NCBI RefSeq assembly: GCF_047250365.1
Contig: NZ_JBLBVL010000018.1
Coordinates: forward strand, 13,162 to 77,161
DNA length: 64,000 nt
Source: Thaumasiovibrio sp047250365
Lineage (GTDB): Bacteria; Pseudomonadota; Gammaproteobacteria; Enterobacterales; Vibrionaceae
Direction of reading: 5' to 3'
Both the position numbers and the translations under genes were made by a program. The stretch's first letter is position 1. Every line of letters starts with the position of its first letter. Below, one piece after another: positions 9,440 through 18,835 of the stretch. The notes under the pieces are model-generated. The model saw only the letters and a list, made by a program, of their open reading frames with translations, was not told the DNA's origin and made no database searches.

Positions 9440-11044
9440 TTGATTTCAACCGCAAACATCACAATGCAATTCGGCGCAGAGCCATTATTCGAAAACATTT
9501 CAGCTAAGTTCGGTAACGGTAATCGTTACGGCTTAATTGGCGCCAATGGATGTGGTAAATCAACGTTCATGAAGATCCTAAGCGGTGCGCTAACACCCAG
9601 CTCTGGAAATGTATCAATTACACCAGGACTAAAGCTCGGTGTACTAAGCCAAGATCAGTTCGCATTCGAAGAATACAGTGTGATTGATGCGGTTATCATG
9701 GGTGACAAGAAACTCTGGGAAGTAAAAAAAGAGCGTGATCGTATCTACTCATTGCCAGAAATGAGTGAAGAAGATGGCATGCAAGTTGCCGAGCTAGAAA
9801 CCGAATTTGCGGAAATGGACGGTTATACCGCCGAGAGTCGCGCTGGTGATATTTTGTTGCAAGCCGGTATTGAGGAAGAGTTCCATTTTGGTCTAATGCA
9901 ACAAGTCGCGCCAGGTTGGAAATTACGTGTGTTATTGGCTCAGGCACTGTTCGCAAATCCAGATATCTTGTTACTCGATGAACCAACCAACAACTTGGAT
10001 ATTCATACGATTAGTTGGTTAGCTGAAGAACTTAATAAGCGTAAGTGCACCATGATAATCATCTCGCACGATAGGCACTTCTTAAACTCTGTGTGTACGC
10101 ACATGGCAGACATCGACTACGGTGAACTACGCATTTATCCTGGTAACTATGAGTATTTCTTAGAGGCTTCTGGCCTTATCCGTGAACAGCTATTAGCATC
10201 AAATGCTAAAAAAGAAGCAGAAATTAACGAGCTACAAGACTTTGTTAACCGTTTCGGTGCGAACGCTTCGAAAGCTAAGCAAGCCAGTTCACGAGCGAAA
10301 CGCATGGATAAAATTAAGCTCGATGAAGTAAAAGCAACCAGTCGTATCAGCCCGTCTATTGATTTTGGTGAGGGTAAAAAACTCCATCGTCAGGCGTTAG
10401 AACTACAAGATTTAAGCCATGGGTTTGATGGCGAGATTCTATTTGAAAAAGGTAATTTACTGCTTGAAGCAGGCAAACGTCTGGCGGTAATCGGTGAAAA
10501 TGGTGTAGGTAAAACCACCCTACTACGCTGCCTTGTGAATGAGCTAGAGCAAACCCACGGTGTGGTTAAGTGGTCTGAAAATGCCTCTATTGGCTATTGC
10601 CCGCAAGACAGTTCGGCCGATTTTGATAATGACTTAACCATATTCGACTGGATTTCTCAGTGGCGTACCACAAAACATGACGATTTGATGGTGCGCGGTA
10701 TCTTAGGTCGTTTGTTGTTCACTGCTGATGATGCCAACAAGTTAGCGCGTAACTGTTCTGGTGGTGAAAAAAACCGTCTGTTGTTTGGCAAGTTAATGAT
10801 GCAAGACATCAATGTGCTTGTTATGGATGAACCCACTAACCATATGGATATGGAAGCCATTGAAGCGTTAAACAATGCGCTTAAGAACTACCAAGGTACG
10901 TTGATTTTCGTTAGTCATGACCGTGAGTTTGTCTCTTCGCTTGCAACTGAAATTATTGATGTTAAAGATAAACAGCTTATCAACTTCCAAGGAACGTATG
11001 ATGAGTATCTTGCCCACCAAAAAAAGATGTTAGCAACAGCATAA
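9440..11044 (+). CDS. ybiT: ABC-F family ATPase YbiT
   Basis: A soluble ABC-F protein with two ATP-binding domains, acting on ribosomes, not in transport. Both Walker A motifs (GANGCGKST, GENGVGKTT) and both LLDEPTNNLD/MDEPTNHMD motifs are visible, separated by a charged linker. Similarity to E. coli YbiT runs from the first residues (MQFG..PLFENIS.KFG) to the end. The open frame extends to 9305, but homologues begin at ISTANITMQFG, so the TTG at 9440 is the likely start; AGGA sits about 9 bases before it. Length from there is 534 residues, as expected. Confidence 0.92.
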   Translation: MISTANITMQFGAEPLFENISAKFGNGNRYGLIGANGCGKSTFMKILSGALTPSSGNVSITPGLKLGVLSQDQFAFEEYSVIDAVIMGDKKLWEVKKERDRIYSLPEMSEEDGMQVAELETEFAEMDGYTAESRAGDILLQAGIEEEFHFGLMQQVAPGWKLRVLLAQALFANPDILLLDEPTNNLDIHTISWLAEELNKRKCTMIIISHDRHFLNSVCTHMADIDYGELRIYPGNYEYFLEASGLIREQLLASNAKKEAEINELQDFVNRFGANASKAKQASSRAKRMDKIKLDEVKATSRISPSIDFGEGKKLHRQALELQDLSHGFDGEILFEKGNLLLEAGKRLAVIGENGVGKTTLLRCLVNELEQTHGVVKWSENASIGYCPQDSSADFDNDLTIFDWISQWRTTKHDDLMVRGILGRLLFTADDANKLARNCSGGEKNRLLFGKLMMQDINVLVMDEPTNHMDMEAIEALNNALKNYQGTLIFVSHDREFVSSLATEIIDVKDKQLINFQGTYDEYLAHQKKMLATA

Positions 11045-11446
11045 ATTTGCCACGCTTTTACTGACAACAGTGCAGTGTGTTGTTACTAACACATTCGCCA
11101 GCAGCCAGCTTAGTTATACTAAGCTGGCACATTAAGTTTGCCTATCTTCGTCGAACTGAAATGAAACCACAAAACCTCTCATACTCTATTTCATAATGCT
11201 CAAATTCAACCATTACACCACTTGTATTCTATCGATCACTTTATTCACAAAATTAACTGTCATGCTTTGAGAGCAAAAATCTAAATCGGATATCATGGTA
11301 CAATCAACGTCTCGCATGACCACCGCACAGTGTGTTCAACATCTTGCCTTGATGACTATGATAGCTTTCGATGTTTGGCATTCTTAATGCTATTATCTTC
11401 GCCTTAAATACTCCAAGCTTACTTTTGAACAGACAATAGAGATACC
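11045..11446. other. Intergenic region upstream of the GDT1-family gene
   Basis: About 400 bases without a convincing gene. It contains AGCCAGCTTAG and CTAAGCTGGC (an inverted repeat around 11103-11129, a possible ybiT terminator). I looked for a yybP-ykoY manganese riboswitch, which might be expected before a Mn exporter, and could not recognise its conserved core. Confidence 0.5.
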
Positions 11447-12022
11447 ATGATATCCAACCCAGACCTATTTCCATCTTACCTTTTGACTTTTGGAATGATC
11501 TTTCTCGCCGAGATTGGTGATAAGAGCCAACTTGTCTGCATGACACTAGCTTCACGCCACAGAGCCAAGCCCGTATTGCTAGGTGCCGTGAGTGCGTTTG
11601 CGCTACTTAACCTTCTGGCGGTTACCCTAGGCACGAGCTTAACCTATGTTATACCTGAAACATGGCTTATTGTTGCTGCAGCCAGCCTATTCGCACTTTT
11701 TGGGATACAAGCATTACTCAATTCCGACGAAGAAGAAGAGAGTGCACCAAAGCTTGGAAGAAGTATTTTCATCACCACCTTCTCGATGATTTTTGTTGCC
11801 GAGCTTGGGGATAAAACGCAACTCGCGGTCGTATCACTAAGCGCGACATCGCCGCCTATTTCTGTTTGGATGGCTTCTACACTGGCATTGGGCGCAACGT
11901 CTGCCATTGGCGTTTTTGCAGGTAGGACGTTTTTTAAACGCTGTAATACCGTTTTACTGCATAAAATCAGTGGCCTATTTTTCATCACCATCGCTATCAT
12001 GATGATAACTAGCCTTATCTAG
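11447..12022 (+). CDS. GDT1/TMEM165 (UPF0016) family cation exporter, probably Mn2+
   Basis: A 191-residue, six-helix membrane protein with the two signature motifs of the GDT1 family: AEIGDKSQL in the first half and AELGDKTQL in the second, separated by an acidic loop (SDEEEES). Family members exchange Mn2+ or Ca2+, and the Vibrio cholerae homologue MneA exports manganese. The neighbouring gene encodes a manganese-type pyrophosphatase, which may or may not be a functional link. The transported ion is inferred from the family. Confidence 0.88.
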   Translation: MISNPDLFPSYLLTFGMIFLAEIGDKSQLVCMTLASRHRAKPVLLGAVSAFALLNLLAVTLGTSLTYVIPETWLIVAAASLFALFGIQALLNSDEEEESAPKLGRSIFITTFSMIFVAELGDKTQLAVVSLSATSPPISVWMASTLALGATSAIGVFAGRTFFKRCNTVLLHKISGLFFITIAIMMITSLI

Positions 12023-12340
12023 TTTGCTCAAACGACCTGTCCCTACCGAGCTAATGCAAGGTGGGGAACATGATCACGCGATCAATTCAAGCACGAAGAT
12101 GAACAAAGCAAGAAGGGGCAAAAGCGCAACAAAAAAATGCAACAAAGATGCATGGTATGTTAATTCATTCGCATAACAAGCCTAATTGCAACCTGAGTGA
12201 TTATAAGTTCTGTAATATTAATTACAGCGTCCGAGAATAATATATTGTTATAAATACTTCATGCACATGCAATGTAAATGCAACCGGACGTGGATAGCTT
12301 TATCTATTATTAGATTATTCACTTATACTAGAGATCATTT
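12023..12340. other. Intergenic region, AT-rich leader of the pyrophosphatase gene
   Basis: About 320 bases with no recognisable gene. The segment just before the downstream start is very AT-rich (from about 12200) and contains plausible -10-like hexamers, but no single promoter can be chosen with confidence. Confidence 0.4.
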
Positions 12341-13357
12341 ATGAAACACACTATTTTGGGGCTTGCCATTCTTGCTTCTTTTTCTAGCCTAGCTAGCAAC
12401 GCATTAGACTTATATACGTTATCAAATAATAATACCGATAATCTCATGTGGGTTGGTCACACTAGCCCTGATACTGACACTGTTGCATCGGCAGTGATGG
12501 CTGCAACCATCTATGGAGGGAAGGCAACAACACCAGAAAATCTTAACCCTGAAAGCCAATTTGTATTTGAATATTGTAATAGCCCAACACCACAAATAAC
12601 CACCGACTATGCTGCTTATCAAGTTGGTATTGTAGACTTTAACCAAAGCACTCAATTAGCACACACTATCGAACCAAGCTCAATCGTAGCGATAATTGAT
12701 CACCATGCAATTGGCGGAACGCCAATTAACATACCAAATATTGCTAGCATAGACATACGCGCTTGGGGATCAACCGCGACTATCCTAGCATCAAATGCAG
12801 AAGCCCTTAACATTAAGCTACCAAAATCAGTAGCCTGTGTTGGTCTTGGTGCAATTCTTTCAGATACAGTGATCTTTCAATCGTCCACTACGACAGACTA
12901 CGATAAGGCTTACGCTAACAAATTAGCAAAAATAGCGGGCGTAACAGATATCGAAGAATTTGGGCAACAAATGCTAATAGCTAAGTCGGATTTGAGCCAT
13001 TTATCTGCTGATACTATTTTAACCATGGATTATAAGAATTTTGAGTTTGGTGGTAAAAAGGTGGGTATTGGTGTCGCAGAAACCCTAACCGCCCAACAAT
13101 TGATTGATAGGAAAGATGAGTTTGTCTCTGCCATGAAATCATATAAGGCAACGGAACAGCTCGACTACCTGTTCTTCTCCATCACTGATACAAAAAACAA
13201 ACGCGCAAATATTATGTGGGTTGATGATGGAGATAAACAAATTCTCAGCCGCGCTTTCGACACCAAGATTGATGGTGATATTTTATCTCTAAATGGCGTT
13301 ACCTCACGTAAGCGCCAAATTGGACCGGCTATTCAACAATCGATTGAAAGCCTGTAA
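12341..13357 (+). CDS. ppaC: Exported family II (Mn-dependent) inorganic pyrophosphatase
   Basis: A 338-residue DHH-superfamily pyrophosphatase. It shows the family II metal motifs: GHTSPDTDTVASA, a DFNQ aspartate, IIDHHAIGG, ILSDTVIF, and the C-terminal substrate motif SRKRQIGPAI. In front is a clear signal peptide (lysine, hydrophobic core, AS.A-like cleavage region near residue 21), so the enzyme should act in the periplasm. Most family II enzymes are cytosolic, which makes the leader notable. ATG at 12341 is preceded by AGAGAT. It lies after a Mn/Ca exporter gene. Confidence 0.9.
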   Translation: MKHTILGLAILASFSSLASNALDLYTLSNNNTDNLMWVGHTSPDTDTVASAVMAATIYGGKATTPENLNPESQFVFEYCNSPTPQITTDYAAYQVGIVDFNQSTQLAHTIEPSSIVAIIDHHAIGGTPINIPNIASIDIRAWGSTATILASNAEALNIKLPKSVACVGLGAILSDTVIFQSSTTTDYDKAYANKLAKIAGVTDIEEFGQQMLIAKSDLSHLSADTILTMDYKNFEFGGKKVGIGVAETLTAQQLIDRKDEFVSAMKSYKATEQLDYLFFSITDTKNKRANIMWVDDGDKQILSRAFDTKIDGDILSLNGVTSRKRQIGPAIQQSIESL

Positions 13358-13707
13358 TTAACTGCACAAAGCGAGCCTATTTCAATAAGATTGAGGTGGG
13401 CTCCCTTCTTGATGTCTACTACTTCATATGACATAAACAGTAGAAATACCTAATCACTTAGATATTTCGTCCACGAAACAATCTTCATTTCACAAACAAC
13501 ACAACTTACTACCCAAACCTTGTCCCAAGTCATTGCATGTCAATATCCGGCGTTATGCGTTAGGAGGTTAGCCTATTCATTGTTACTATCACTAGCAACA
13601 AAACGCAGCAAAATATTTCGACAACGAAGCAATTGCTGAAAAACGGATGTTTTTTTAACCACATTACGTCTGAGTGATTGGTGGTCAAACGTTTTATAAG
13701 GAAATGC
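13358..13707. other. Intergenic region between pyrophosphatase and BCCT genes
   Basis: 350 bases with no convincing gene. A short possible hairpin (GAGCC...GGGCTC around 13371-13403) could terminate the upstream gene. The remainder should hold the promoter of the transporter. Confidence 0.4.
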
Positions 13708-15309
13708 ATGAGTACGTATAAAGATAAATACAGTATTGAAAATACTGACTACACCATTGGGCAAGACAATATACAGAAATGGGGGTTTGATGTTCACAAC
13801 CCTGTATTTGGCCTAAGTGCTGGCTTAATTATCCTCTTTCTTTTCGCTATATTATTATCCGACGCCGCAACAGCCAACACCACCATAGACAGCATCAAGT
13901 GGCAGGTCATTAATCTCTTCGATAGTCTCTTTATTTGGTCAGGCAACCTCTTTTTGGTTATCTGCCTCTTTCTAATTGTTACACCATACGGGAAAATCAG
14001 ACTTGGCGGCGCGACAAGCAAGCCTGAATATTCAATGCCCTCTTGGCTATCGATGCTATTTGCAGCTGGCATGGGAATTAGCCTCATATTCTGGGGCGTC
14101 GCTGAACCTTCGGCCTTTTTTACGGGCTGGGGAGGAACACCGCTTGGTGTTGAAGCATACTCTGCTGAAGCGAAACAAGTCGCTCTAGGGACAACCATTT
14201 TCCATTGGGGAATGCACGCGTGGGCATTTTACGCCATCGTCGCGCTATCGCTTGCTTTCTTCAACTATAACAAAGGCCTACCCCTATCAATGCGCTCGAT
14301 ATTCTATCCCATCCTTGGTGATCGTACTTGGGGTTGGTTTGGACATATTATCGATGTGCTCACCGTTTTGGTGACGATTTTTGGAATGGCCACTTCTCTT
14401 GGGCTTGGCGCTAAACAAGCGGCCAGTGGCTTAAACCATATTTGGGGTACAAGTTTCGGAATTGAATTACAGTTCGCTGTTATGTTGTTTGTCACATTAA
14501 TAGCTATTCTATCGATAGTAAGAGGCATGCATGGCGGTGTAAAACTGTTAAGCAACATTAATATTTGCGTTGCCTTTCTCTTTCTTACGTTCATGGGGAT
14601 TATCGGGTTTAGTTCGTTCAAAACTAACCTACCATTGGCAATTGCTGGCTACATTGAAAATATTATTCCTTTAAGTAATCCCCATGGTCGAGCTGATGCA
14701 GAGTGGATGCAAGGCTGGACAGTATTTTATTGGGCATGGTGGGTGACGTGTGCGCCATTTGTTGGGATATTTATTGCTCGTATATCGAAAGGTAGAACCA
14801 TTCGCGAGTTCCTATCTGCGGTTATCTTCATCCCCTCAATCGTCTGTATTCTTTGGATGACGATTTTTGGCGGGACTGCGATTGACCAAATAATTAACAA
14901 TGTCGGAGAATTTGGAGCCAATGGCATCACAGATGTATCATCGGCACTGTTTCAAGTCATTAATGCTTTGCCATTCAGCTATGCCATTTCGGTGCTCGCT
15001 GTCGTACTGATCATGATTTTTTTCATCACAACCGCTGATTCGGCCTCTCTCGTGATAGACAGTGTAACGTCAGGAGGTAAGATCGATGCGCCGGTTCCAC
15101 AGCGTATTTTCTGGGCCATATTATCTGGCTCTATCGCGGCGGTATTGCTTTGGATTGGTGGAACAGAGGCAATACAAGCCCTGCAAGCTGGTACCATAAT
15201 TGCGGCACTGCCCTTTACATTCGTGTTATTGCTGATGTGCGTTAGTTTAATGAAAGGGCTTAGTACCGAGCCTGTGCCTGAAAAAATGCCGTTAGCGGCC
15301 ATCAAATAA
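13708..15309 (+). CDS. BCCT family betaine/carnitine/choline-type transporter
   Basis: A 12-helix secondary transporter of about 533 residues. Family landmarks are visible: GMGISLIFWGVAEP, the FHWGMHAWAFYA segment, GLGAKQAASGL, and WTVFYWAWWVTCAPFVGIFIARISKGRT (with the tryptophan cluster of the substrate site), and FITTADSASLVID near the sodium/proton region. The start at 13708 is chosen because AAGGAAA precedes it. The substrate (glycine betaine, choline, carnitine or DMSP) cannot be fixed; such carriers commonly serve osmoprotection in marine bacteria. Confidence 0.92.
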   Translation: MSTYKDKYSIENTDYTIGQDNIQKWGFDVHNPVFGLSAGLIILFLFAILLSDAATANTTIDSIKWQVINLFDSLFIWSGNLFLVICLFLIVTPYGKIRLGGATSKPEYSMPSWLSMLFAAGMGISLIFWGVAEPSAFFTGWGGTPLGVEAYSAEAKQVALGTTIFHWGMHAWAFYAIVALSLAFFNYNKGLPLSMRSIFYPILGDRTWGWFGHIIDVLTVLVTIFGMATSLGLGAKQAASGLNHIWGTSFGIELQFAVMLFVTLIAILSIVRGMHGGVKLLSNINICVAFLFLTFMGIIGFSSFKTNLPLAIAGYIENIIPLSNPHGRADAEWMQGWTVFYWAWWVTCAPFVGIFIARISKGRTIREFLSAVIFIPSIVCILWMTIFGGTAIDQIINNVGEFGANGITDVSSALFQVINALPFSYAISVLAVVLIMIFFITTADSASLVIDSVTSGGKIDAPVPQRIFWAILSGSIAAVLLWIGGTEAIQALQAGTIIAALPFTFVLLLMCVSLMKGLSTEPVPEKMPLAAIK

Positions 15310-15379
15310 AGTAACGACTATGGCGTAAAGCAAACAGCTTACGGCAAGCGACAGTAAATCCATTGTTATCGAAAAAACC

Positions 15380-15408
15380 AGCATCAGCATCATTTATGCT
15401 GATGCTAT
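15380..15408 (+). terminator. Hairpin after the BCCT gene
   Basis: AGCATCAGCAT and ATGCTGATGCT form an 11-bp stem with a small loop. The following bases are only weakly T-rich. Confidence 0.6.
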
Positions 15409-15457
15409 TCCAGCACATATTTTTTTGACTCGCAGCGTCTGTATGGTTCGTTAAGGG

Positions 15458-15820
15458 TTAGCGCAATTTATCAATGTTCTGGTCTAATACACGTTTAACA
15501 GCAGCGAGTGACCCCTTTAGTAACTGGCCTCGAATAAGTAAATACCACTCATTCTCTTTCCCTGAGTCATTTATTATTTTAAACCCATGATGAACACAGC
15601 TTTGTTGAGTTGGACGTTCTTTAATATGTGTATTCTGAGCCTGCTTTTTAATTTGTTCCGGGCTAACAAACGCCCGCATCTCAGTCGACCAGTCGATACA
15701 CTTTCTAATGATATCTAAGTCACCTACCACATCATTACCATAAATTTTCGCTTTCCAACAACCTGGCTCGCTTGTAGGGTTATCTATGGTAATTCCACGA
15801 TGAAATATGCGTTGTCTCAC
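15458..15820 (-). CDS. Hypothetical protein with internal duplication (DUF3319-like)
   Basis: A 120-residue protein with no signal peptide or membrane segment. Two halves resemble each other: residues 8-44 (RGITIDNP...CWKAKIYGNDVVGDL) and 78-115 (HGFKIINDS...EWYLLIRGQLLKGSL), both with the pattern G-x-x-I...W-x-x-x-I-x-G-x-x-x-x-G-x-L followed by an amphipathic helix. This resembles small Vibrio proteins grouped as DUF3319, but that match is from memory. It is transcribed alone, opposite to both neighbours. Function unknown. Confidence 0.65.
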   Translation of the reverse strand: MRQRIFHRGITIDNPTSEPGCWKAKIYGNDVVGDLDIIRKCIDWSTEMRAFVSPEQIKKQAQNTHIKERPTQQSCVHHGFKIINDSGKENEWYLLIRGQLLKGSLAAVKRVLDQNIDKLR

Positions 15821-16023
15821 GTATTTTCCTTATGGCTGATGCTGGCTATAAAACCGCTAAAATATGGGTTACAAGTTACTTAATCCTAAGGACTAAAATA
15901 ATGTCAAGTTGAGACGTGGTCTACATTTTTAATTGAAATGTCATTCTATCACAATCAACGTAAACATCTTTAGTTATAGTGCGTTAGAATGTATTTATCC
16001 TTAAGAAAGAAGTGATATGACTC

Positions 16024-16947
16024 ATGAAAAGAATAAAATCCCCCTTTTTATCACCGATTGATGATATCGAGCAGTGGCAACAACTCAGCCACCAGCAGTA
16101 CTCACATAACAGTTTGTTATCACTTAGGAATGACTGGCATCGATTTCTCGCATTCTGTTACTCCATCCATACACCAGCGTTACCTGCACAGCCCACAACG
16201 GTCGTTCGTTATCTTAATGAGATGTCAAAAAGCCGAAAGTACTCGACGTTGCGCCGTTACCTCATATCCATTAATACCGTACACAAATTGGCACACCAAC
16301 CAGAGCCCAGTCGTTTCCGTGAAGTTCAACGCTTTTTGAAATCACAACAAGTGATTAAACAACACGACCACATTCAAGCTGACGCACTTCACCGCTCTCA
16401 CCTCGATAAGTTGTACCTGCAACTTCATCTGAGTGAAGAGCGAAAAGACAAACGAGATCTGGCCATCTGGCACCTGATGTTTGAAACTCTGATGAAACGA
16501 TCAGAATTGATATCGCTCAACTATCACCACTTCTCCCCTACAACCAATGTCGTCGTATTAGAGGACAGTGAATACACGTTATCACCGCGTACTAGTGAGT
16601 TAATTCATCAATGGTTAAATGATGCAGATATTTCCCACGGACCTCTCTTTAGGGGACTCGACCGTCATGGCAACATTAGCGATCGTAACATGGACCCTTC
16701 GGCTATATATCGTGTTTTCCGGCGCGCTAGTGAATTGTTAGGCCTTCCCAAACATATTACTTTTTCTGGTCAATCTCCACGGGTGGGGGCCAGTAAAGCG
16801 TTAGCGAACGATGGCTTAACATTAACTGAAATTCAAGTAGCTGGACGGTGGAAAAGCCCTGCTATGCCCGCTCAATACTTAGGAAAAACAGAGAAGAGTG
16901 AGCAAGAAAAGCAGCGCTTCAAAAAACAAAAGCAGTGGCTAAAGTAG
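16024..16947 (+). CDS. Cre-like tyrosine recombinase, orphan
   Basis: A 307-residue tyrosine recombinase with an N-terminal SAM-like core-binding domain (residues 10-110, with ...YSTLRRYLISIN) and a catalytic domain. Catalytic features: R in LMKRSELISLNY, the box II region SGQSPRVGASKAL (which resembles the Cre stretch SGHSARVGA), GRWKS, and the nucleophile candidate in AQYLGK. The usual His of HxxR is Gln. No phage or island genes surround it, so it looks like a conserved chromosomal recombinase of unknown target. An inverted repeat overlaps its stop codon. Confidence 0.85.
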   Translation: MKRIKSPFLSPIDDIEQWQQLSHQQYSHNSLLSLRNDWHRFLAFCYSIHTPALPAQPTTVVRYLNEMSKSRKYSTLRRYLISINTVHKLAHQPEPSRFREVQRFLKSQQVIKQHDHIQADALHRSHLDKLYLQLHLSEERKDKRDLAIWHLMFETLMKRSELISLNYHHFSPTTNVVVLEDSEYTLSPRTSELIHQWLNDADISHGPLFRGLDRHGNISDRNMDPSAIYRVFRRASELLGLPKHITFSGQSPRVGASKALANDGLTLTEIQVAGRWKSPAMPAQYLGKTEKSEQEKQRFKKQKQWLK

Positions 16948-16955
16948 CCACTGCT
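16931..16955. terminator. Inverted repeat overlapping the recombinase stop codon
   Basis: AGCAGTGGCT and AGCCACTGCT form a perfect 10-bp stem around AAAGT; the recombinase stop TAG lies inside it. It sits between convergent genes (recombinase and ddl) and probably acts in both directions, though U tracts are weak. Confidence 0.6.
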
Positions 16956-16964
16956 GACGATTCA

Positions 16965-17948
16965 TTATGCGCGTTCGATGGCTTGGCGTAGAAAATCAAC
17001 CATGCTATGCCCGTTATTTTCGAGCAGCTTAGGGAACATCGAGATAGGTGTCATACCTGGGAAGGTATTGATTTCATTTAATAGAATCTCTTCATCTTCA
17101 GAGAGGAAGAAGTCAATTCTTGACAGATCACGCAACTTCATGTGTTTAAATGCTTTCTTTGCCAAGCGCATCATTTCATCACGTTGAGCTTCACTAATAT
17201 CGGCATTCAGTGTTGTCGATGAGTGGCTTTCTGTACTGTATTTTTCGTCATAGGTATAAAACGTGTCATCAGGACTAAAAACTTCCCCTGGTGGCGTGAC
17301 TACGACTTCACCATCAATTTCGTAGGCCGCGATTTCCAACTCACGAGGTTTTAGTGCTTTTTCAATCAGTACTTGATCAGAGTATTGAAATGCTTCGTTT
17401 AGCGCCAACGTCAATGAGGCTTCGTCAGTCGCTTTATAGCACCCAATCGAAGAGCCTTGGCACGCAGCTTTAACAAAGACGCTACCCCACTTCTCCAGTG
17501 CCGCCGTTGCTTCTTTTAATGCCTGCAAATTATTTTCACTTAAGAAAAGGTAAGGCGTATTCGGGATCTCGAGTGCATCAAACCACAGTTTAGTCGTGAT
17601 TTTATTAAAACAGTTTTTACTCGATTCTGAATTACAACCGATATAAGGCAAGCCCATCATCTCAAGCATTGATTGTAGATCCCCTGTCTCACCCGGGAAC
17701 CCATGAATGCATGGAACAACAACATCAATCTCTAAATGTGTATCACCAACAAGCAGAACCTTATTCCAACCCAACTGACAAGAATGACCATCTTCAGTTA
17801 GCCAACCGTCATCCGTCATTAACACTTGAATTACGTCAAAATGTGAGATCAGAGAAAGCTGTGATCGGATAAATTTTGCTGATACTAGAGACACATCGTG
17901 CTCTGACCCGCCTCCACCACATAAAAGCAATACACGCTTGGTATTCAT
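16965..17948 (-). CDS. ddl: D-alanine--D-alanine ligase
   Basis: A 327-residue ATP-grasp ligase that makes the D-Ala-D-Ala dipeptide for peptidoglycan. Visible motifs: GGGGSEHDVSLVSA at the N terminus, HGFPGETGDLQSMLE, KAACQGSSIGCYK, EKALKPRELEIA, and the C-terminal metal-binding stretch EILLNEINTFPGMTP. It lies outside the usual mur-fts cluster, so it is likely the stand-alone DdlA-type paralogue. It is convergent with the recombinase gene. Confidence 0.94.
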   Translation of the reverse strand: MNTKRVLLLCGGGGSEHDVSLVSAKFIRSQLSLISHFDVIQVLMTDDGWLTEDGHSCQLGWNKVLLVGDTHLEIDVVVPCIHGFPGETGDLQSMLEMMGLPYIGCNSESSKNCFNKITTKLWFDALEIPNTPYLFLSENNLQALKEATAALEKWGSVFVKAACQGSSIGCYKATDEASLTLALNEAFQYSDQVLIEKALKPRELEIAAYEIDGEVVVTPPGEVFSPDDTFYTYDEKYSTESHSSTTLNADISEAQRDEMMRLAKKAFKHMKLRDLSRIDFFLSEDEEILLNEINTFPGMTPISMFPKLLENNGHSMVDFLRQAIERA

Positions 17949-18074
17949 TCTAAACCTTTACTATTTACTCTCGGCGAAAGCCGCCGAATTTACTGCCCCT
18001 ATCTTATCGAATTAGCAACCAGATGATAGCCCTAAGAGCAAGATTCTCAATCTGGATGCCTATTCCATGAACGC

Positions 18075-18590
18075 TTATCTCAATTGCCACATCTCTGACG
18101 TATTTGACAGATCAATATCTCGAATAAACGGACCATGTCGTTTTACGTCTGCTGGCAGCGCATCCAACGCTATTTTCGCCGCTTCTCTGGAAGAGAATGC
18201 ACCATACAATAATGTAAACCAAGGCGCATCATTAAGCGTTTTCTCATTGACAAAGATAGGCTTTTCATCAGGCAATGCAGTGATAAAACGGTCAAACCCT
18301 TCGCTATTTCTCAATGCCAAGACTTGAATAGAGTACTGCTCCAAGAAGGTTTCAGCTTGCACGTCTTCAACTTTGTCATCAATTAACTCTGCTGTTCCCT
18401 GCTCCACAACATCATCCCAGTCATTTAGCTGTTCTTCTTCTGGCAATGCTATAATCGGTATATCTTTACTGACAACCGCCTGTTGGTATTGCTCTATTTC
18501 GGCATCAGAAGCCGTGACCGTTGTCGTTACCTCGCTACTCGCACACCCCGCTAACGCAATACATGCGCCTAATATCGTTATCTTTTTCAT
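18075..18590 (-). CDS. SPOR-domain lipoprotein
   Basis: Starting at ATG 18590 the product begins MKKITILGACIALAGC, a lipoprotein signal peptide with lipobox LAGC. After an acidic linker, residues from about 95 (YSIQVLALRNSEGFDRF) to the end (WFTLLYGAFSSREAAKIAL, GPFIRDI) match a SPOR domain, which binds glycan strands lacking stem peptides. Without the basic residues of an Asp+2 signal it would go to the outer membrane. The frame extends upstream to 18680, but the lipobox decides the start. It probably acts in cell-envelope or division-site functions; the exact role is unknown. Confidence 0.82.
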   Translation of the reverse strand: MKKITILGACIALAGCASSEVTTTVTASDAEIEQYQQAVVSKDIPIIALPEEEQLNDWDDVVEQGTAELIDDKVEDVQAETFLEQYSIQVLALRNSEGFDRFITALPDEKPIFVNEKTLNDAPWFTLLYGAFSSREAAKIALDALPADVKRHGPFIRDIDLSNTSEMWQLR

Positions 18591-18835
18591 TCTCTTACTA
18601 CCTAACTGCACAATAGTAAGCATACTGCCGCTGCTGAAAGAAACGATCAAGTAACTTATTAAAAAATATACGTGATACATAGACCTCCCCTCAAAAATGG
18701 TTCGACATCACACCATCAGCACATGGTTTACCACACAAGATTGTTAATTCGTTAAAATTACATCAAACGCTTGTTAACGCACCCATACACTGCAGTCTCG
18801 TGGAACCCACTGACAACTACTCGTTAAGGCCAACT

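Noticed and set aside
11045..11446. A yybP-ykoY manganese riboswitch upstream of the GDT1-family gene
   Set aside because: The conserved core could not be recognised by eye in the leader.
13794..14198. A 134-codon minus-strand frame within the BCCT gene
   Set aside because: Antisense shadow of a well-conserved membrane-protein gene; similar shadows occur throughout and were ignored.
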